Below are positions 1-12,070 of a DNA stretch of 64,000 nucleotides, in pieces. Each line of letters opens with the position of its first letter. Positions within the stretch are counted from its first letter, which is position 1. Made by a program: the position numbers and the translations under genes. The stretch is taken from the NCBI GenBank assembly GCA_013180625.2, contig SNVD02013827.1:1-64000 (forward strand). Reading direction: 5' to 3'. The DNA is from Boswellia sacra. Lineage: Eukaryota; Streptophyta; Magnoliopsida; Sapindales; Burseraceae. The notes under the pieces are model-generated. The model was not told where the DNA came from, made no database searches, and saw only the letters and a list, made by a program, of their open reading frames with translations.

Positions 1-130
1 ACAAGGAACAACTAGCTAAGATTGCCCATCCACTAAATTGTTTGAGAAATTGGTGGTGCATATGTTCTAAGTATCTAATCCAAACTAGAATAGCAAACAA
101 TACTTCACAACTAGCGGAATAGACGGAAAC

Positions 131-3100
131 CTTTAAAATGTTTATCCTATCTCCCAAAGCGAAAACAGCAGAACGATTCTTCAGAAGTTCTCTCCCTCAT
201 GAAAAAAGACCAGTGCCTCTGGTTTCCACACCAATCAAATCACTATATGTTGCTATATCTAACTGTAATTTTTCCAATGCTTGTATATAAGCACGAAAAT
301 GTGCACTTAGAACCTGCAAATGGAACAGCAAAGTATCAATAAATGTGAGAATGAACAGGAGAGGGAATTTTTTCAAAAAAGAAAGCAAGGTCAAATAATG
401 AATTTAACATATGTTAGAGCAAGTGACCCTCCTACTCATGGTAATGACAATCTATAGGTTTCAGCCATGGCTAAAATGTATTCCAAACACAGAAGTTCTT
501 AAGCAATCACCTTGTTCATTGTATCAATGTATGCCGCACGAACCTCATTGTACACCTCCTTGCCATGTTCCTTCAGAAAAGAAACAACATACCTACAATT
601 TCAAGTTCTCTTCCTTTAAGTGGTGAAAAGTTTGAAACTGAAATACATAAAAGAAAGTCTAAAAGAGAAAATGGTGAGATTTCTATAGAATGTTTAATAA
701 TATAACCAATCAACTTATCAAGGACAAAGAACCTTGAAATGGTGCCAAGAGAAGTAAATAAATGAATAAGAATAATAAAATGATTTTATACAATTATTAG
801 ATATTAAAGTAATAATATCATACAACTTGAATCAGTTGTTAACGGTGTCAGATAAATCAAATGTTTAATACAGAACTATTCTGTTATGAACTCCAATAAT
901 GCTTGCATTTATGGAGTTGCAAAGAGCTATACCAATTACCAATAAATTACAGAATGATTGAAAAAAGGTGCAACAACATAAAGGAGCCATTAAAAAGTAG
1001 CTAGAGAGACCACTCACTTGTATTTTAGAAGAACACTCTGTTGAAGGATCTGAATGTTTGTTTTGGGTTTTCTCAATGCATGAAGCTTCTGAACAATGAA
1101 GTCAAAAACCTACAAAAAGATAAAATAATCACAAATGGTTCTATTGCTCTTGTATGTAGATGGTTATGCAGTGAAAAAAAGTTCAAATTTTCATGGACAG
1201 ATTGTCATTAAATGATCATTTGGCATCATTTGAAACCCAATTGAACAATCAGAAACAGCTATAATAAAAGAGTTCATAATTCTAAATCAAACTACAACTA
1301 AACATTTGGTAACTCCATTTCATTACCTTTGAAACTGCTTTCTGCCTAAGTTTTTCAAGTTCAGGCTGAACATCTTTAAGGGCTTTGGAAGTTCTAACCA
1401 TAAGATCAACTTCAACAAACTTCAACTTCTTACTTAAAATCTCAAGAGTTCTCATATATTCCTCATTAACCTGAATGAAAATTCCACTGCAAATACGTCA
1501 GAATGATGCAATCATGGAAAAACAGTGTCTCCCACATTAACTAGGATAACAAAGCTACATTTATGATACAAAAAGAAACATTTGAATAAGAAATAGCTCT
1601 TCACGTAAAACCATCTTTACATGAAGGAACGAGTGAATTCACATAACAAGAAATACCTCTCCATCAACAATTATGTCCACCATCCTTGGAGGGACTATAA
1701 TGTCTTCAACAAATTTTGCCAGTTTTGACTCTGCCACCTATTGAAAGAGCATAGACCAATTACCACATGGTAAATGGAAAAGAATGAGAAAAAACTCCCA
1801 AGGACACCTCCTACATCTTTGTTTATTAAAATAAAGGAATTGGATGTTGCCAGGTAACATACATCATAGCATCCAAAAAGATTCACATAACAAGCATCTG
1901 TTGCTTTCTGGAATAAATATCCAGCAATCATATATCCCAATAAAAATCTTACCTTCCGATTCTTTAGCTTCAGACCCATATCCATTGACTTCTCCTGGAG
2001 TATTTTTATGTCTGAACTTATTGAACCAATCTCAGCCTGGAAAGAAAATCTCTAAAAATGTTAATAATGCTGATCATGCAAAGACCAAAGAGCTAAATAT
2101 GACCTTCTACCCCCTACCCACCCAGAGGTAACAAGGACAATTCAAATCATAAGACCACGGCTTCCAAAAAAAGATTGTCTTGGTATCATTTTCCACTTGT
2201 AATAAAAGACCATCACCCAATTATGGTCCCACTGAATCCATACCCTAGGAGTTGTAACTTAGGAAAAAGTCCTACCGTTAAGCATTTTCTGCATGACATA
2301 GAGACTCTCAGACATAAACTATGTTTGTAGCATTATTTACTAGTGACTTTTGCTATTGCAACAGATTTTTATTGTTGGTCATAGGTAGTATAGTCTCAAG
2401 AGGAATTAAGACCATTCTTTTTATAAAAAAACTTCTCTTCAAGCAACAGTAAAAATGAAGGTAGTAGTTCTATCAGCTTACACCTAGCAAACTTATAAAT
2501 ACAAACCAAAGTCTGTAAATAATCTTTATATGTCTTACAAAGTCATCAATCTCTTAATTTTATCATCGGATAATTCTAGACATCAAGAGCTGTGACTGCA
2601 ATATGATTTCTGGCAACCCAGAATTCATAGTTGCAAAGAGTTCGATAATCAAGATGAACCTCTAGAACAGAGAATTTCATGCTTGCTCCATACTTCCTCC
2701 ACCTGATAATACTCACCAGTTAACCTATACATTGCACAATTTTCCTATTACTTTCTGAGCTGCAAGATTATACAAATCAACTGCTAAATGAGTGACCTAT
2801 GTGGCCATTAGAAACTTACAGGTCAAATAAGAGAATTAAGTCATGGTAATGTGAACAATATCAAATGTCCTATATCATAAAGAATCCTTAAACTTCTGGA
2901 CTTTACCAATCATTGAACTGGTATTCTATCACATTTTGCAACCTACATCTCACAGTAAATATACAAAATAAAATAAAATTTCTTCGCCCATATCTTATAA
3001 AGAGTAAATACTTGCATTCCTCAAAGAATGTAATTTGTAATTATTTCAACACTAGAACAGTACAAAATGTTATCTCAACACAGATAAATGCAAGTAATTG

Positions 3101-4954
3101 TTTCCTGAATTGGTGGAAAGAACTCGAATACCTGAAATCCACTTAGAAGAGTCTCCATCTGTGACAAGATGGCATCACAATCACGAATTTGATCATGAAG
3201 GGACACCAAATTATCACTTTCTTTAATATAATCCTGCAGAGTTGATACAGTTTTAATTAAATTAATCGAATCAAGATAGGAATATAAATGGATACATAAT
3301 CCACAAATTAAAAAACAATAAAGGAAGATACTCAAAGATGATTAAGAAGCATCTCAGCTACATAACTTTCACTGAGTGGTAAAATAACATATAAACATAC
3401 AATGCACGAATTACAAAAATACAAAAACATCATCATATGCTAGCAACTGGAAAACAGAATAAATTAGTACAATTACAATATGGAAAGAGAAAAATTAACA
3501 ATTGACATAGTTGATCTTATATCTTTACACACAAGTCAATAAACATGCAGTTCTACATTACATCCATGGGACATTCAAATGGTCAAAAAAAAAAATGAAA
3601 ATCTAGAAGAGTGAATACAACAGCAATGCTTTAAAAAATAATATCTGAAGAAAAACACATACTTGAATTGAGTCCAACTCAACTTGTCGTAGATCATCCT
3701 CAACCCCCTTTGTATACTCCCTCAAAGTTGTACCTTTAGACAATATATTTGCAACTACCTATGTGAAAGGAAAAAGGCACCCACATTCAGGTCTTTTATA
3801 TGGAAATAAGCAAAAACTTAAGGAGAAAAACAATTCAAACGTAAAGCATCAAATATAATGTGGCAAGTACAAGAAGATCACACGATATGCGGACTCTAGA
3901 CAATCCTTCACAGCCTTTAACAAAATAATCACCATGACCAAAACCCAAGAAGCCAATGCATGCACAAGCTTACACCATTTCAACTTAACCAATCAAACAT
4001 ATTTAAAAAATAAAATAAAAAATAAAAAAGAGGAAAAAATAAAATTATAAAATTATTAAAAAGGGCTACCCTACTGCTCCAATCAAATATGGTAAGTTAA
4101 TACTAGAATAGTGCCTTATGGTGTTCAGCTAGTAACCACATGTGCAAGGATCAAACTAGGCTGCCAAGATAGCAGCTTCAAATTAAAAACAACATTACAG
4201 TTACGTACATCATAGTTTTTGCATTCTTCTAGCTCTTGTTCAAGTCCTTCCAATGCTATGTCATCACTGCCAAATGCAGCAACAACAAGCAAATTACAAA
4301 ACAATCTCAAAAATTGGCAAAAATAAATAATTGTAATTTGTCTTAACAGGAAGAACATGTTCAGAACAAAATGTGACATATTCTAAACAAAATTTCAACC
4401 CTTTTACAGAATCTTGCAGCAATCTTATTAACAGTTTAGATTCTCCAGCCCAGATACTGCCTCGACTAATCAAAGAACAAACTTTTGCAAAAATCAATAA
4501 GTACTCAATAACCGAACTTTACCTGCTTACATCTTCCTCGAAAGTAAGGTCCCCAACAAATGCTCCCAAATCAAAAACATTTTTTGGGGTATCATTTTTA
4601 TCACCAAAAGAACCACCCTGCATAGAATAGAAAGACTTTCAGAAAAAAGAACTTAAAATAAAATCATACTTTTTTTGAAGCTGGGAAATAAACCCAGAAA
4701 ACTGTTTAAGTCAATAATACGGTTGAAAACATAGAATACACATAATTTCCATAAACAAAAGAGAGTTATTATGATGTTTAATTCTGTTGAACACCATGAC
4801 TCGAACCAAAATCTCTATCTAAGTTCTCAATAAGGCTACAAAAATAAACAAAATTAACTTCAAGGAATCCTACATCTCAACATCTATTAATAACCATAAA
4901 AGAGAATTGAAAGTATAATACTACTACCACTTTGTTTGCTACGACGTCTGCCAT
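131..4954 (-). CDS. VPS52: VPS52/POK homologue (GARP/EARP tethering subunit), first 11 coding exons, with an in-frame TGA
   Basis: Vps52 is the coiled-coil core subunit of GARP/EARP complexes, which tether endosome-derived vesicles at the trans-Golgi; in Arabidopsis it is POKY POLLEN TUBE. Minus-strand exons with GT-AG borders and compatible phases: 4928-4954, 4523-4617, 4209-4266, 3663-3758, 3132-3233, 1953-2036, 1657-1737, 1327-1470, 1018-1109, 511-592 and 131-313. They encode recognisable blocks in family order, including LEGLEQELEECKN, KGTTLREYTKGVEDDLR, DYIKESDNLVSLHDQIRD, MDMGLKLKNRK, VEDIIVPPRMVD and YSDLIGVETR. The first exon could instead end at 4931. The window covers about half of the roughly 700-residue family length; the rest lies to the left. 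Oddity: codon 39 of exon 11 is TGA at 197-199, where an arginine is expected, and homology resumes immediately after it (GRELLKNRSAVFALG). This is either a nonsense allele, a degenerate duplicate or a sequence error. Family assignment is sure; integrity is not. Confidence 0.92.
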
Positions 4955-5238
4955 CGTCAGTTTTGCACAGCTCTATCTGCAATTTTAATTTTAAAAAATA
5001 AATAAATAATTTTAAAAAAGAATAATAATAATAAGACAACAAGGTCAGCATTCGTTTCACAATCTGAAAACAAACAGATCTGCATTCAACATTTGATATG
5101 AATTATCAAAATAACATTCAAAATCCTGTATGCTGAATTTTCCTTGCAGTTTACTTCCTTTCACGTGATATTCCTCTATTTTCTAAGCAAGCAAATTTTT
5201 GTGATTGTCGACAAACAAACTGAACCCAGAATCTCTAC

Positions 5239-8200
5239 TAGGGGTGCACACGGGTCGGGTCGGGTTTTGCCCAACCCGACTCAACCCGATGCATTATCGG
5301 GTTCTGGCTTTTGCACCCGCAGTCGGGTTTTCAGAATAGGAAAACCAATGACCAACCCGCCACTCAGGTCGGGTTGGTCGGGTTGTGCTTAGCCCATTTT
5401 CACTGTCCTCTTTCAATATATATTAGTGTTTATATTAGGCCCATAAATGGTTAAAATACTATTTTATGTACAAAATTAGGCCCATTTTCATAAACTTTAT
5501 CCCTTACAGTGTTTTAGGCCTTAAGAAATTAAATTATTTCATCCTCTAATTAGTTTTTAACCTATCCAATCCAACTATGAAAAACAATCGTCACCATAAA
5601 AAGCTTGCACAAAACATGAAAAGCCTTGAAATCACCAAAAGGTAGAACTTTCAATTTCAATTCATTTGACGGCGGCTGAAAATCAAATGTCATAATTCCT
5701 AAAGCACTTAACTACAAAACAATGAAAGATAATTATGGAGTCCAAGACTCAAAAATATACTGTCCAAAACAAAACACATAATTCTTGTCCACCAAGTCTC
5801 TACTACTTCAAAATATAAAGTCTTAAATACAACACATAATTATGGAGTCCAAGTCTCCAAATTATAAAGTCCTAAATACAACACATAATTAAAATATCCA
5901 AGTTACAACACTCCAACTTTCCAAGAAAGCATAAGATCTAATATAGACTCCAACAAATTGAAAATAAGAAAACAAAACACTAAAACCAAATTATAATCAT
6001 CGACAACAAAGAATAAAACATAGAGATACAATTCCTCAACCTTGAGATTGACGAGCCATCTCTTCCACCAACTTCAAATAACCAAATTTGAAAACGGTAC
6101 CAATACTACATGCCACCAACTTTTAACAATCCATATAAAACTTAAATATCATAAAACTCAATAAGACAATAAGTAAACTTAAGTCTAACCTATATAAAAC
6201 TCAAAAATAGAAAGGTATTGAAATCAGTCATTACCTATCAAATTTCCACTCATCAATCAAGGTCCAAATGCTCAACTGCTGTTATGGTTGATTTTAAAAC
6301 ATCTACATTAATAAGTCTTTGTCCTTTGCTTTCCAGCTTTCCACTCAAAATATTTATATATGCTATCATTATCACTCTCTCTTTTGAATTCCATCTTCTA
6401 TCATGGGGAAGAAACTAATGCATTTGTGCCATTGTCTTGGTTTTTTGACCATTAGTATAAGAATTGGCTTTGCACAGACAATCATTAAATTCGAAAAGCA
6501 AGTTAGCCAATAGGGTTGAATATATCTTTATCTTTATCTTTTTCTAAATTTTTTTAATTCAATAATGTGACAGCAAAGAAGTGGCAAGTTGTTTGCCTTT
6601 ATGATCCTTTGTGGGTCTGAAATCAAATATATTATTTGAATCAGAGAACCAAACGTAAGGATTTCTAATTACAAAGCTATTAGGTATATAAAAGCATGGA
6701 TGCTTCAACAGGACAGGAATTAGCAATATATATGTCATGAATTAATTCTTCCAGTAAATCAAATACCAAAGCTCATCACCTAATCAATAACATTCCGTGT
6801 TTATGCCTAAAAGATGGAAAAAAAGGGTTAATCAGATCATGATGTTCAAATTAAAATTAATTGAATCGCGTTCGATGTCGGAAAATATATATTTCTTATT
6901 TCTAAAATCCACAACACACCAACAATTTTTTACCTTGATAAAAAATATATATTTTCAGAACTTTTTCAAAAAACTAGCAAACATGGTTTGTTGTTGACTT
7001 GTTTCCACTTTCTAAAAGACTAAAACTGCTTTTGTAGTACAGTATCATGCATGTCCTGATCTGCAGACATTTAAATTGTTTTCATAGTACAAGATAATTC
7101 TTGACAAATTTTTACCAAAAAAACCTAACTAATATCTCGAGAATTACAACCATACTTGAGGATAATATTGTGAGTCAATCATTTGAGACTTCCAATACTA
7201 CTCAAAAGAATTTAAACCTAACAAAAGAAGTCATGAACAGACCAGTCGAAACAATTGTGGCAATTATTCTTTCCTAGCAAAAGTGAAAGGTCTTACTTTA
7301 TCAGGAATCCATTGTAGCACATATAGGCATATCAATCTAATCTTATCAACTACAAAGACATACAGATCAGGATTCCTCAGTGTTGTGTGCTCCTTTTGGC
7401 CTACATTGTTAGCATGATGTGTACAAAAAGCGCAAAAGCATATCAGACGTCGCAAGGTGAAGTAATCATATCAAGTAAATGTCACCCCTTAATTTCTAAT
7501 TTCAGAAAATTTATAAGGTCTAATTAAATTTCATACATCGGTTATATAATATATATACGTTGGATGTATGAAATTGATATTCCATGCTTCTATCCTAACT
7601 CGTCTCATTAATGTTCACATTGTCAATTATATGCATAAGTTATAAAATTAGAAATCAAAGAGTATGTATTTGCTAAAAAGACGGAATTATAGTTGATCTG
7701 TGCATCCAAGAGGCAGGGCAAGGAGAAATAACTATACTATATATCTTCCAGATTCAAGCTTGGACACTCGATACGTGAAATATAAACAATGAAACATCTA
7801 TAAACCTATGAGAATATTAAACGTAGGTTTTAAAGCGCAAGCAAAAATTAAGCTAACAGTGAAAATCCAAGGCACCAACTAAAATTCAACATACCTCACG
7901 ATTGATACACTTGAAGCCCCTCAAAGATTCTCCTCTGTTAAGGCGTGAGCAACAAAGATGACGACCAGTGTCGGACCGGTGGTGGAGATAGCCATGAGAG
8001 GAGAGTGCATGCGGCTGTGAGTGCGACTGAGTGCGACACTGCGAGAGTCAGAGACGGCCGAACGACTGAATGTCACCGGATCTGAGGCAAAGGCGTTGGC
8101 TGTTGATCGTGGAAGGGAGCTGCGGCGTGACACGTAGGAGTTGGAGGCTTGGTGATCGGTTCAGAGAGATGGGTTTGAAAAGAGGATTAGGGATTTTTTC

Positions 8201-8503
8201 GAATTAGGTCGATTAAGGGTTTTCAAAGGGTAAAATTTATATTAGTGATCCAGTGTGAAATACCCACAATAAAACAATGCATTTATCCAATAATATATTA
8301 ACACGTGCCAAAATTTTATTTGTTAAAAATATTATGTTGGGTCTAATTTTTTTCGATGTAAATTAGTTAAACCCGAATACAACCCGACAACAACAAAACC
8401 CGAAAAATTGCATCTGATTTCGAGTTATTACGTGAAGAGAGCCATGTCCAACCCGACCAACCCGATATAACCGATTGGATCGGATGTTTTTGCGCACCCC
8501 CTA
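5239..8503. mobile_element. hAT-type DNA transposon (hAT-1), non-autonomous, with 8-bp TSD ATCTCTAC
   Basis: The left end begins TAGGGGTGCACACGGG and the right end, read on the minus strand, begins TAGGGGGTGCGCAAAA. It is flanked by perfect 8-bp direct repeats ATCTCTAC at 5231-5238 and 8504-8511. The 8-bp duplication and the TAGGGGTG terminus fit plant hAT elements. About 150 bp at each end is packed with the motif CGGGTT/AACCCG in both orientations, as expected for subterminal transposase-binding sites. I see no transposase; the longest frames are under 75 codons. On the minus strand at about 7910-8230 there is a leader-like block ending in GAG followed by GTATGT, possibly a remnant non-coding exon of the parental transposase gene. 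It lies inside the inferred 5'UTR intron of VPS52. Confidence 0.88.
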
Positions 8504-8858
8504 ATCTCTACTCAGTCTTCATATTCAGATCACAAACAAAGTTTTCAGATCTTCACTAGCAGAGAGAAACAAAGCCAGTAAACCAGTTCAGCCTCTGTTT
8601 CTCTTCGAAACTAAATTAAATTTACACAATTCTCCTCTCAGAAAACCACAGTTTTACAGATTAACCAGAAGTCATTTCATTGTAGACTACGCATTACATC
8701 TTCTCTTGGGCATTTTAACACTTTACAAGTTTCTTCCACACAGATACAATACATAACCACAACCAAAACCCACTTAATACACACTCAAAAAACTCTAAAT
8801 CCACCTGTAAATGCAATAAGTGAAGAATACCCAGATCACGAATCAAAACTAGCTTTAC

Positions 8859-9030
8859 CTTTTTGTCGTTTTCAGATCAATTTCGAAGCCGTTCAGGTTT
8901 AATCTACCTTATTCGGGCTTCATATTTGCCTCTATTGACTATTCTTCTTCAATCTGTTGGGACACTGGGAATCTTGTTAATTAGAACAGTTGGGAAGTGA
9001 AAGCTCTTGGTGAAACGTGCGTTTTAATGT
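8859..9030 (-). other. VPS52: probable 5'UTR exon of VPS52; right end approximate
   Basis: On the minus strand this block ends in AAAAG followed by GTAAAG, a good donor, at 8858-8857. A matching acceptor (TTGCAG at 4982-4977) lies just 22 bases before the VPS52 ATG. I infer a 5'UTR intron of 4977-8858. About 3.27 kb of that is the hAT-type element, leaving a normal intron of about 0.6 kb without it. The transcription start is not defined; the upstream limit is a guess at the end of the CT/GA-balanced leader-like sequence. Confidence 0.45.
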
Positions 9031-9811
9031 CGTTTTGATGGGCCCGGATTTGGAGAGAAATAGGGGATAAGTTCAAATAGTCAAAGTTCAAGGCTGTTTG
9101 AAAAATTGTTAAGTCTCCAAAATAACCCAAATTTTATCGGAAAACCTAAAAACAATCAAGTCTTTAGGATCATTTCGAGAAATAACTAAATTTTAATTTT
9201 TTTAATATATAACCAAGGGTTAAATTATCAAATTTATTTACTCTCCAAATTGTAGACAATCATTACAGCGATATTAGATCAGCGTCTACTAAGATTTCAA
9301 GTTGTTTGAGCAATATTACATGCTCATCAATCAAGAATGTCTCTTGTTGGTAATAAAAATCCAAAGGGCCAAGACTAAAATCCAAACAGACAAGATTTGC
9401 ATTAAGATAAATGAAGTGTTATTATTTAAGCTCCTCTAAACCTCTTTATAAGTTTCACTTTTTATAAAATTTTTTCAAAAATATATATTTGATAAATATA
9501 TTTTAGATAATATCAAAACAATATTTTTCTCTTTTTCTTAATATAAATTTTTAATTTGTTGTAGAAACATGTTCTAACTTATAACGATTTCGTTTACAAA
9601 AAAATTGGAAAGTAAATTCATTTATTATTTCTGCATTAAAATAATTTTTCAATGTGATTTCATTATAATTAATCCATTCAAGTAATAAACTTTATAACAA
9701 AATCTATCACAAATTCATTGATGCATAGACGTTGACTGATCAACCAAACGAGAGGGTTTGCAGGCAATAGCAACAGGGAAGGCAAACAAAATAACTAGCA
9801 GGGGAGCTATA
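9031..9811. other. intergenic, AT-rich
   Basis: This is the VPS52 upstream region, with no reading frame or RNA gene that I can support. From about 9400 it becomes strongly AT-rich. It ends at the 3' LTR of the gypsy-1 element. Confidence 0.5.
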
Positions 9812-10330
9812 TGTCACGAGCTTAGAGTTTACGCAGCTTTGCTCGTGCGGCGCTTCGACAACTTGAACCCAAAAGTTGTTAAGCAAGCCTTGTAGTGCTT
9901 CTCACTCAATGAGAAGTTAGGACCGTTGAGCCAAAAGAGCTTTAGAGGCTAGAAGAGAAGAGAGGCAACTTAGAGGCAAGTGTTGTAAATGCAAAAGAGT
10001 TTTATATTACACAAGAATGCTTGCTTACAATGCTTTGTATTTGTGTATACTTGAATTGGCTTGGATGCCTTACAAGTGAGTCATGGAGGGGTATTTATAC
10101 TACTCCACCTCCTCAATGGACGATTAGGATTCATTACATCCAAGGGTCATAATTAGCCATCTAGAAAAGCCTATCAAAATATGTAGATATTTACATGTGT
10201 TAGGTGCACCTCCTTTGACTTGCTAGAATTTCTAGAAAATGGGCTTGGGTTGCATGGTTCCTAGAAACTAAGCCAAGCCCTTATGCACATTTTGGGTCAT
10301 TCTAGCAAGCAAATTGGGCGGGTTGTAACA
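9812..10330 (-). repeat. gypsy-1 3' LTR
   Basis: This 519-bp LTR matches the copy at 15750-16268. On the minus strand it carries a TATA-like AGTATAAATACC near 10090-10110, consistent with the LTR promoter. The polypurine tract of the internal region abuts it at about 10331-10342. Confidence 0.9.
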
Positions 10331-10341
10331 TCCTCCCCCAC

Positions 10342-11273
10342 CTATTTCTGCGACGTCCTCGGCGCATTCTCATCCTTGTAGCGTTGGATGTGCTCCCCGA
10401 ATTGCCACAAGGTATCTTCGCGTTCCCAACTCGCCTCACTGCCCGGAAGGTTTTTCCACTTCACCAAGTATTCGGTGTATGATGAAACTCCTCTCCTTCG
10501 AATCACTCGATCCGCAAGGATGTACTCCACGTCCTTGTCGAATACGGTGACAACGATTGTGGGTGCTCGTTTGGACTCGCTTCGACTTGGATCCTCCTTG
10601 TTTGCATGATAGGGCTTGAGGAAGCTCACATGAAAGACTAGATGGATCTTGAGGTTATGGGGTAACCGTACCTTGTAAGAGACTTCACCCACTCATTTGA
10701 TAATTGGGAAAGGACTTTCGTATTTCCGCACCAACCCTTTATGCATTTTGCGAAGTGAGTTGAATTGTTAGGGTATGAGCTTGACAAGTACTAAGTCCCC
10801 CTCTTGAAATGTGAGGTGTCGTCTCTTCGTATCCGCCCATTTCTTCATTTTCTTGGCGGCCTTGTCCAAGCATGCCCGCGTGATATCGGCTTGCTCATGC
10901 CATTCTTTCGCAAGCTTGTAGGCCGCTAGGCTTTTGGCTCCATAGGTTGAGGCTATGGGTGTGGAGTCATAGGTTGTTGTCCCGTTACAATCTCGAAGGG
11001 ACTCTTGCCCGTTGCCTCGCTCCTTTGGAGGTTATATGAGAATTGGGCAACATCTAGCAACTTTGCCCAATCGTGTTAATGAGCGCTCACGTAATGCCTT
11101 AAGTACAACTCGAGCAAGGCGTTGATGCACTCAGTTTGTCCGTCGGATTGAGGGTGGAAGCTCGTTGAGAAGTTCAAATCCGTCCCCAATAGATTGAAGA
11201 GTTCTTTCCAAAATCGATCGGTGAAGTGAGGGTCACGATCACTCACAATGTTTTGTGGAATACCCTATAGCTT
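10342..11273 (-). pseudogene. gypsy-1 integrase C-terminal half plus chromodomain
   Basis: On the minus strand, below the hAT-2 insertion, are integrase core remnants with SDRDPHFTDRFWKELF-like and FHPQSDGQTE-like matches. At least one stop (the HYVSAH region near 11080) is followed by a final frame at 10692-10342. That frame holds the GEVSYKVRLP strand, HLVFHVSFLKPY and a chromodomain (VIRRRGVSSYTEYLVKWKNLPGSEASWE). The chromodomain at the integrase C-terminus identifies the element as a chromovirus. Stops and the insertion make it non-functional. Confidence 0.85.
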
Positions 11274-12060
11274 TAGGCCTGGCAAATTCTACACGACCTG
11301 TTAACACGACACGAACCCATTCGATAAAAACGTGTTTTTGATTTAATATTATCGGATTAGGTCGTTAATGGGTTAACACGATAAAACCCGTTTGATATCG
11401 GACCATATTTGGGTTTATAGTATAAAAAACCGTTTCACCCGTTTAACCCGTTAATATTAAGGATACTATAGTAAATTTATTTATGATACATAAAAAAATA
11501 TAAAAAAATATAATAAATACTAATTTATAACTATATTTAACCTAATTAAAATTATTCTAAATACAATTACGTCATATTTTTCTTATGCATGTATGAGTAT
11601 GACTTTTTGATGAGAAATATAAATAAGAAACTTATAAAATTTTCTATTTAATTTTTAGAAATCATTCATAATTGGACATTATCAATTATTTATCTTAAAT
11701 ACATTTTAGATGGATATTTAAATGATGTTGGATACAAAATTTTGTTTATATTTTCGTATTATATTAAATTTGGATATTTCGGTAGATTTTAAAATATTTG
11801 TTAGAATTTAAATTTATAAACTATTGGTTGTATTATTTATTTAGAATTTATACAAATCATGTTCCACATATTGTTGTCCAACTTGAAAATAAAAAAACGG
11901 ATTAAATGGGTTGGATTCGGGTAACACGTTAACGGTCAGGTTTGGGTTTATAGATTTAAACCCAATAAGTTAATGGTTCGGATTTGGATTAACATAATTT
12001 AACACGACACGAATACGAAACGATACGAAATCGGTCTAACACGACCCGTTGCCAGATCTA
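11274..12060. mobile_element. hAT-type MITE (hAT-2) nested in gypsy-1 integrase
   Basis: The ends read TAGGCCTGGCAA on the left and TAGATCTGGCAA on the right when read from the minus strand. The flanks are TATAGCTT (11266-11273) and CATAGCTT (12061-12068), an 8-bp duplication with one mismatch. It has no coding capacity. Both ends carry ACACGAC / GGGTTAACACG-type subterminal repeats. It interrupts the integrase frame and therefore postdates gypsy-1. Confidence 0.85.
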
Positions 12061-12070
12061 CATAGCTTCA

